Part shown: positions 48,701 to 57,700 of the stretch, piece after piece | Numbering within the stretch: position 1 is the stretch's first letter | Layout: every line of letters begins with the position of its first letter | Assembly (NCBI GenBank): GCA_002633025.1 | Contig: NMRB01000049.1 | Coordinates: 173,207 to 237,206 of the forward strand | Length of the DNA stretch: 64,000 nucleotides | From: Notospermus geniculatus | Lineage: Eukaryota > Nemertea > Pilidiophora > Heteronemertea > Lineidae | Reading direction: 5' to 3' | Made by a program: the position numbers and the translations under genes | The notes under the pieces: generated by a model | Told to the model about the DNA's origin: nothing | The model's input: the letters and a program-made list of their open reading frames with translations, nothing else | The model's database searches: none

Positions 48701-51700
48701 GCGTACCACGCCATCGCGAGATCTCGCAGATTACTTCTCAATCTCGAGATCTCGCGAGGCCCCGAAAACGTTGCTTCGGTCACTCTGCTTCCATCGCTCA
48801 TCAGAGGCTCCCGTTCAAGTACGGTGTGGGAAATCTGATCTTCTTTAGATTGGCCACGCACCCCAGCGACCAACCCCACCCAATCTTTCCTCACGTCATT
48901 CAATCGCCGATCAGACCCTTCCCTAGCTCATCCTGTTCGCCAAGCCGTGCGACGTACCATCTCAAGTGAACAAGATAACCATTAATAAGAACACGAAACA
49001 CGCCAGCTTCTCGGGTATCAAATCTCGTCTTACCGCTGATTTGCCAGTCAACATGGTGAACAAGCCACGAGAACAGTCGCTTCTGGCTTAAACGGCACTC
49101 AATCCGCCATCAGAGGCAACGGTGGCTCTTTATCCCGTCCACGACAAACCGCTCGATAACGTAACTCAAGCTTGCATGCCTACAGCCAGCGGGATGTGTT
49201 CGCCTGAACCACCCGACCGTGGAAGCCAATATCAGTTTTCCAGAATCCGTCAGGCGTCTATATTGATCAACCAAACATGATTCAGGATGAATTAACCGTA
49301 GCTACCAAAAAATCTAATTGATTCATAGCCAGTAAGATTGGAATCTGATTTCTCCATGAACTTTTTTTCGGATTGGAACTGCTTTGAGATCCTGGGGGTT
49401 CTTACTGAGTGGTATAATGTGACACACGCTGCTGTCACCCGCTGGTGTCGACGAGCCANTGCGGTAGTTTACCAAGTCGTTAATAGAGGTCTCCCCCTTA
49501 ACGCGGGTACGTGTAACGCAGGATTGGGAAGCAATACTGTGGTCCTTTAACGTTATAACATTAACTTATTCCACCTTTATGCATACGGGCCCAAGACTTT
49601 TATAAGAATTTCGTTATAAAAGGTTACACTTGGTCACGAAATACAATTATGATAGTCAACTAAAGGCGCGTTTTAATCATAATGATATCCAGATCGCATG
49701 CCGAAACTGAGAGACACAGAAAGACGGTTCTCTGGCTAATCCCAGCCTGTCCCATCCTCGTGTACTTAGACGGCTGCATTATCGGTCTCGCTCCGCAGTT
49801 AATTGAATCAAACGCCTGATTGGTTGTTGTGTTTGATGAAGTGGAACACTGCCCGATGACCTGCTGGATATTGAGAAAGAACAGGCTGAGCGCCTGATGA
49901 GCGGATTTCGTTACAGAGTATCCCAAAATGAACGATGGGGATGAACGAATGGACGAATGCTAACAAAAGTGGGACCATCGCATGCCGAAATCATTCGCGT
50001 CGTGCATAAGTTCAAGGCTTTTGTCAGTAAGGAGTTTTCGCAGAGCCCCCGAAACGCGAACGCCAAACCCATTGTTCGAGGCCACGAAGAGAGCACCGAA
50101 CAAAAGGACAGACGTCCGCGTTGGCGTTTCGGGGGCTTTGCGAAAACTCTCTAGTTTTGCGGATTGCGTCCGTGAATCGACCCACGTCGAACTGTAGACA
50201 GGTGTGAAAGGAATCCAAGTCCCCCCGGAATGAAAGTCCAGTCTTATTGTTCAGCAAGGAATTAGCATATTATATGGCTAGAGAGACCATGACCATTGGA
50301 ATAACCTTACAATAGCGGGCTATTGTTTGGTGGATTTGCATTCCAAGACGCTGATTCCTGTCACACCTGCCACAATAGGCCGACTGCAACTTCGCGATTC
50401 CTCGCGCAGTTTCACCGGAATTACATGATCTGGCGGTTCTATTTCTCTCCTCGACTTTTTGTAAGTGAGCAAGGATGAGAACGCAAGGCCTACGGATACA
50501 GCGTAGAAATCGGCGACAGTTCTCCCATCACCAGATTATCCAACCCGTCCCTTGACCTGTAGAGGTATAGACAACATGCCAACAAAAGAACTGATGAGAG
50601 CTTGTAATTTGAAGCAAAGGAGAAGAACGTCGGAGGAAAAAAGACAGCATTTCAAAGACCAATCGACGCTTGTGTAATTCTCTATTTCATCTGTCATCTG
50701 AGCCGTCCACCACTTCGCTGCCTGACGGTGCCACTCGTATCGAGACACTAACGGGACTTAATCGCTGTCAAGAGGCAATGCTGACGGCTGTCGTCGCCTC
50801 GTGCATTGCCATAGATGTTGGCACAGCCAGAGACGGAATGGCGCCAGTAAGGACATTTGCCTTGATGATGTTATATCAGAAATTTCCCCATATTGACTCT
50901 GAACCACAGCAAAATGACCCCTCGTCAAATACCAAAAGATGCTTCCACAAAAACAGCGATACTGTCGGAAATGAGTAACGTTGTTCGCCCGGTTATCGAA
51001 CATGAAAAATGACAAGCGATAATGCAGCTAAAATGGGTTTATTGACAGTAAGTGTTCCCCAACAGCCATTACCCAGACTGAGGACCACTTGTTTATGATA
51101 TTTTGGCTTCCACTGTTTCCTTATCTCATCCACTGATCGACTGGTTTCGAGTCGGCAGCACTCGGCCAGCGGATATAGGTCTCCTGTCATCTGACGTGTT
51201 ACAGCTAAAACACGGATTATCGGGAAAACGGCTTCTCGATGCCAACCATTTGTCGTTTCTCAGCAGTCAGCAGTTCCATCGGGTGTGCACGAGGCCGAAA
51301 ACGGTTCAAGTGCTTCAAATGCAGCAGCAAAGACAAGTTGGAATATGATACGCACTGTAAGAAGAGGCAATGCTGACGGCTGTCGTCGCCTCGTGCATTG
51401 CCATAGATGTTGGCACAGCCAGAGACGGAATGGCGCCAGTAAGGACATTTGCCTTAATGATGTTATATCAGAAATTTCCCCATATTGACTCTGAACCACA
51501 GCAAAATGACCCCTCGTCAAATACCAAAAGATGCTTCCACAAAAACAGCGATACTTTCGGAAATGAGTAACGTTGTTCGCCCGGTTATCGAACATGAAAA
51601 ATGACAAGCGATAATGCAGCTAAAATGGGTTTATTGACAGTAAGTGCTCCCCAACAGCCATTACCCAGACTGAGGACCACTTGTTTATGATATTTTGGCT

Positions 51701-54700
51701 TCCACGGTTTCCTTATCTCATCCACTGATCGACTGGTTTCGAGTCGGCAGCACTCGGCCAGCGGATATAGGTCTCCTGTCATCTGACGTGTTACAGCTAA
51801 AACACGGATTATCGGGAAAACGGCTTCTCGATGCCAACCATTTGTCGTTTCTCAGCAGTCATCAGTTCCATCGGGCGTGCACGAGGCCGAAAACGGTTCA
51901 AGTGCTTCAAATGCAGCAGCAAAGACAAGTTGGAATATGATACGCACTGTAAGAACTGAAAGTAATGTCTCTTCACTGCATGGCTGTCACCAATCTGAGA
52001 AGGAACCGCTGAAATCAAAAGTATTTAACCCCTTGGGACAAGATTACATCGTGATCTCGCGAGAAATCGCGTAAATTCAACAGGTCGGACCGCATGGAGG
52101 CTGAAAAAATCATCTCGCGAGAAGTTCCTCTGCGGCGAGATGAAATATATTGCGAAGCTTCGGCAATCATCTGACCTGTCAGCTCCAGTCGTCGGAAGCA
52201 GTGCTCAGGATGGCTTTGCTAGGGCTCGCGGCAGAGGATGCCAGCAACATCTGCCGCTGCATCCCTCAGATGATCAATATAATGATTGCTGGCCCTGGGG
52301 ATCAGGGATCTGTCCAACATCATGACAGTTGCTTGTTCTCAGCGCGACATCTGGTCAGCGAGTTTGCGTGACCATTTGGAGGTTTCGGAAGCCAAAACTG
52401 GACAAGCGTGACTGGCTCGCAACCGGAGTTCCGAGCGATGGGTGTAATGATTATAGTCTTGGCTGCTCAACGATGGCGCAGCACTCTGTGGGCCTATCTC
52501 ACACATTTCAGGGGACAAGCCATTGGTCTACTGGATTTTTCCAATGATACTAATTTTTATTTCCAGATAGACTGGCTTCATCTGTTTACGGAGATGTTCG
52601 GTCGACCAGCCCGAAGTCATATGCCTGTTTTCGTGGTTGGAATGGAGTATCTTAAAGATCTTGGTTCCATCATCAAGAATACCAAGAAAAGGTACGTTCT
52701 TGTTGATATCCGGAAGGATTTTTACCTGTCTTCTTAATGCACAAACATAATTCAGAGCAGCACAGGGACGCATCTACTTTCTCTCAAGGTCATAATCTCG
52801 CAAGAAGCCCTCTGGTGGCGAGAATTGTCATATTACACGTTTTTGTGTTTCCTTTCCAGCGTCATCAACGATTTCCTATGGCTTTCGTTCACCTACAATA
52901 ACGGCGATGGATTGTCACGTGAGGCATTTGTACTCATCAGACCAGTAAGTAACCTTTTGATACAGAGTCAGATGGAAAATATTTCAAAATGTCTCTGCCT
53001 TGGTGTTACAAAAGTGAATTTAGAATACAATATTATCGTTCATTCTGTGGTTTTGCAACAGGAATTGACTGACAGTGTGACGACCGATGTTTGTTTCTTG
53101 ACTTTTGTTCCATGCAAAAAATATAAGCGCCCGACGTGGGGCTCGAACCCACGACCCTGGGATTAAGAGTCCCATGCTCTACCGACTGAGCTAGCCGGGC
53201 TCACGCTTCAAGGGGCCAATATGGTGGGTCTCGGTCAAGCCAGAACGGTATATGAACTCGTGTAAATTAAAGCCGATGAGAAGTGTCATCGATTTGTCAA
53301 AGACGAGGTTTGTGTTGATCTGGACACCGGGTCAGTCAGACCAACGACCAAAATGGCCCAGTTTCAAGGGTTGGCTAACGGTGTGGACAACGGGAAGACA
53401 GCATGCTGTCCTCCATGAAAATGTAACATTTCTTTGCCTCTGTGTTCCCACGGCCCGGATTATTCCACCCTCCACCCGTCCTGAGAACCTCGGCCCATTT
53501 ACGCTCCTCCCAATCCAGAAGAGCAGGGGAGAACTTCGATTTAGTGCCCGATGCAGCCGTGGTGCAACCTATAATTACCTTTCAGAGCCCAAACAATGTC
53601 AACATTTTTGCTTGGATTGCTAAATGAGCAAAATGGCTGTGGTCGATCTCATTTCGCCACATCGCCAGCATGCCAGCAAGATCAATTCTGGCCTTTATCG
53701 TTCCTGTGGGATAAACTTAGTCGTGGGAAAATGTGAAACCTATCTTATTGATGAGTTCCACTGAGTGCCTTTACAAAGCAGCTCGTTCTTGATGGAAACT
53801 CAATGCGATTTTCTCCAATCTCGCTGTTGCCATGTAATTTTATGGCGTGACCTGACTTCTTTTTGCCAAGTTTACGACGAAATAGAGGGTTTTTATAGAA
53901 AAATAAAATTACCTTTGGTGGGTAATGGAATTATCAGCGGCATAGTAAGTTATGGTAACGAAATTACCTAACGATATTTCACTGGTTTGCCGGGAGATAA
54001 CCGAAGGTGCGGTGAGACCGTAATGTGATACTGACACTTTTTCTACTAACAGAAAAAAAACAGCTGCAGTAGTCGTGTAACTTTACGCTAAAATGACAGA
54101 AAAACATTTCTAGCTGCACGACTTCGAAAATTTTCGTGATAAGTGAATGTTCTTTTCGGCAAGAAAAACGATTTGCTGATGGCATTTGCTAGCATGACTT
54201 TTTCCACGGGAACTTTCAGTCGAGAAAGATCGTGATATATTACAAAAACATAAAAATCTGAGGACTTGCGCACTTTTACTTGATTTGTGCTGCCTTCCCT
54301 GGTTCGTATTGACATTTTAGTAGGAATTCGATGCTTTTATTTGATGAATTTCCCCTGAAAGGAATCTTTCCCTTGAGGCATTTTCATGGCAAGCATGAGC
54401 TTATCACGCGAATTGGTAGGTGTCTAGATACAAGGCAGGAGAGCGGCAATAGGGAGGTTTCGAAATCAAACGATAAACGTAAACCTTAACGACAACGTTA
54501 TCTTTGTACCGAAAATGCTATATAAAATCTGGTTAATGTGTAGTACGAAAAATAACGTTGTCGTAAAGTTTACGTTTATCGTTTGATTTCGAAACCTCCC
54601 CATTAGTAGTCCATTCACGACAACTAATGCTGAACCTACTGTAGCTGAGTGACATTTTCTCTGGGTCTGTTCTTCAGGACAGCCTTCACAAACTTGACGA

Positions 54701-57700
54701 AGACGTCCCATTTGACTGCCTGACGAAGACTTTCGGTCTCTTCACGGAGCTCATGGAAGCGTTATACATCAGGAAATACATGAAGGACAGTATACCAACG
54801 AAACGAAGGGTAGGTGAAGTGTAGCTTTCATGTTACAACTGTGATCCTCTTTAGGTGGTGTAACCTCAAGAATGGTTTTGTTATCCGAGATTCAGCATGG
54901 AATTTGGTCAAGTCGCGCTCTTTGCAGAATTATTTATGACCAGTACTGTACACGCCGATTGCTTGTCATATCTTCATTATCTTTACTATCATTGCGCCCT
55001 CTTGGTACTTTTGAGTGTAAGATTATTTTCTTAGAAAAAGAGAGAAATGGGCTCCATACGGTGGTACTTGTGACCAGTACTGTTGGACAATGTCATTGCG
55101 TATCACTTCAATAGTTTTAGTTCTCATTACCTTTACGTACATGTACATGTACATGTACATGTACATGTACATGTACATGTAATTAGTGCATTTCAACAGA
55201 TCAACGTGATGATTGAGAAGGTACGTGACGCTTTCATTGAGAATCTCCGACGACTAGAATGGCTGGACGAGCGGACAAGACAACTGTCCATAGAGAAGGC
55301 ACAATCGATGGCGAAGGCTATGATAGTCTACCCGGACAGGTTGCTGGACATGAACCATCTGAATAAGCTCATCAATGACGTAAGTGGAAGACACTGAAAT
55401 GTATTTAATGTCCAAATCACAGGTCCTGCAAGTAGTACTTCAGAAAAATGGACACACCCTGAGGTAATCAACAACTTCCTTCGTCACCTCTGTGAGTGGT
55501 GAAGAAACCGCGAGTGATAAGAACCATTGATCAGCTCAGGATGGTGGGGGCATGGTCGATACTTGTAAGAGCTGTATCGCGTACTGCCAAGTTCACTTGT
55601 GTAGAGTATATTTGCCATTATATCAATCAACAAGACTCCCCTCTTTCAGGTTGAGATTGATGATACCAATTACTTCAGTACACTTATCAGCGCCAAGCAG
55701 AATTCAAAACGTCTGAAATTATCGAGGGCCTACGCCAGCGACCATAAAGAAAGGTCAGAACACTATTTGTGTATTTCACAGGCAGTTCGATCTGATTAGG
55801 TGATTCGTCAATTGGCATGACCTCCCTACTTCTGATTGGCTGAACCAGAGTACTTATGCATGCAAATGAAGTTCCATTAATAATGATGTATAGAACTTTT
55901 GACTTCCCTACTATTCTTCTGATCTTGGACTCACCAAAATTTGTGTTTTGTGCCTCGATTTCCAGGTTCATGAAGCCTATTTTCGTCTTCAATGCTGCCT
56001 ACGTCGCATTGTACAATGAGTTTGGTAAGTATTTTGTTAAAGAAACGGAAGTGTCAGCTCCTTGAAGGAATTTTTGAGAATCAGGAGAGTCCTTTATCAA
56101 ACGGTTGAAAACAGACGCTCAAAAGAACTCATCTACAGCAACCTTTTGTTGTACTTTCAACTTCCTTTACTTCATTTTCGTTTTCTCATTCAGGCATTCT
56201 AGCAGCGATATTGGACACTCCGCTTTATGAGCCCGCAATGCCTCCGTAAGTTCCGCGTACGAAGTAAACCAAATTAAAGGGAGTTGTTCACATCAACATT
56301 AGAAGAATATTCTGGCCTGTTTCATTCCCCAATGATAATTTTCAGATAGATAGTCACCATTTCATTTCCCATGAAAATGTTCAGAGACTTTTAGTAGTCA
56401 CTCCTGATGACGTCTTATTTCCAGATATATCAACTATGGGTCCATAGGGACGATAATCGGCCACGAAATAAGTCACGGGTTCGACACCACAGGCCGAGAG
56501 TACGACAAATACGGTAAAAAGCGTCGCTGGTGGCACAATAAAGCCATCAAGGTGTTCGATGACCGAGCCAAGTGCTTCACCAAACAATATGGTGACATGG
56601 AGGTTTATTTGCCGTCCACACAACAAACTGTTAAGGTACGAGCCATGATTCCATGTTTGGTAAATTTCCCCGCCCTCCCTCTACCGCATGCAAAAACAAA
56701 AAAAAATATTTACGTCGGATATCGACACTGGAAAAAAAGGTCTTGTAAGCCCCCAGTGAGAATCGAACTCACGACCCCTGGTTTACAAGACCAGTGCTCT
56801 GACCGCTGAGCTATGGAGGCTCCACGAAATACGGCCTTGCATTGAGTGAAGCTTTCAGCGCTTGGGAGAAGGGAGAAAGAACGGCGTCGGAACAAGCCCC
56901 AAAAATAGCCTTGGTTGAATGCAGGCCACGTTATAACGTTGAGCAATCCCGGTGAGCAATGTGGACAAAGTTGTTGGTAAGCATGGGAAGCAACCACTTG
57001 CATTGAATCCGATTGTGGAAGAACGGACATCGAAAGTAGACAGACAACACCAACAATCCAGACATCGCACGTGGACATTTGTGAAGAACTTGATACCTAT
57101 ACCCACAACTCGCCTCTCGTGACCTTTGCGGGAGAAGACGAGTGAGTGGGGGTGGGTAAGGGATCAAAGCCAAGAGTCAGCACAATTAAGAATATGAAGA
57201 GGCTTTGTGTCGATGGCTTCTTTTTCTGAATCTCCACAAGTGCTTCGTATACAGTACGCGTCAGAAGTAACACAATCAGCTACTCACAGCGCATCTAAAT
57301 TTGCCGTCAGCCAGCAGCAGTTTGAAACTGGCATACATACAACACGTCACAGCAATGCAGGGATCAAACATACTTGTTCGTTGGGCGCAAAAATGTTCAC
57401 TCCAATATCTGGCACCAAGCGAGGTGCTATATTATTGGCAAAACGTCAACAGTTGGACTCTAAAAACTCGAGGTGCGCGACAACTTGCTTATTAAAATGA
57501 ACTTTTCACAGTCGTTCATCAAAGTTTTTCCTTCCACAAGCACGGTGTTCCCTTAGGTATACGGACACATATATACGCGCAGTTTTTCGATACGAGCTAT
57601 ATAGTTTCAAAAGGGATGGTTAATCCCATTGATCTTACATCAAAGAAGACAGTGATACCGACGTTTGTCTTTCAGATAAATGGGAGCCTCACGTTAGCTG

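Larger units (their letters stand above)
45271..49592. mobile_element. outer foldback element split by nested insertions
   Basis: Left end aggcccgtatgcataaaacg and right end tttatgcatacgggccc are inverse. Between them lies the TTAA-type MITE, and inside that the 4-kb copied segment flanked by Ns. Confidence 0.65.
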
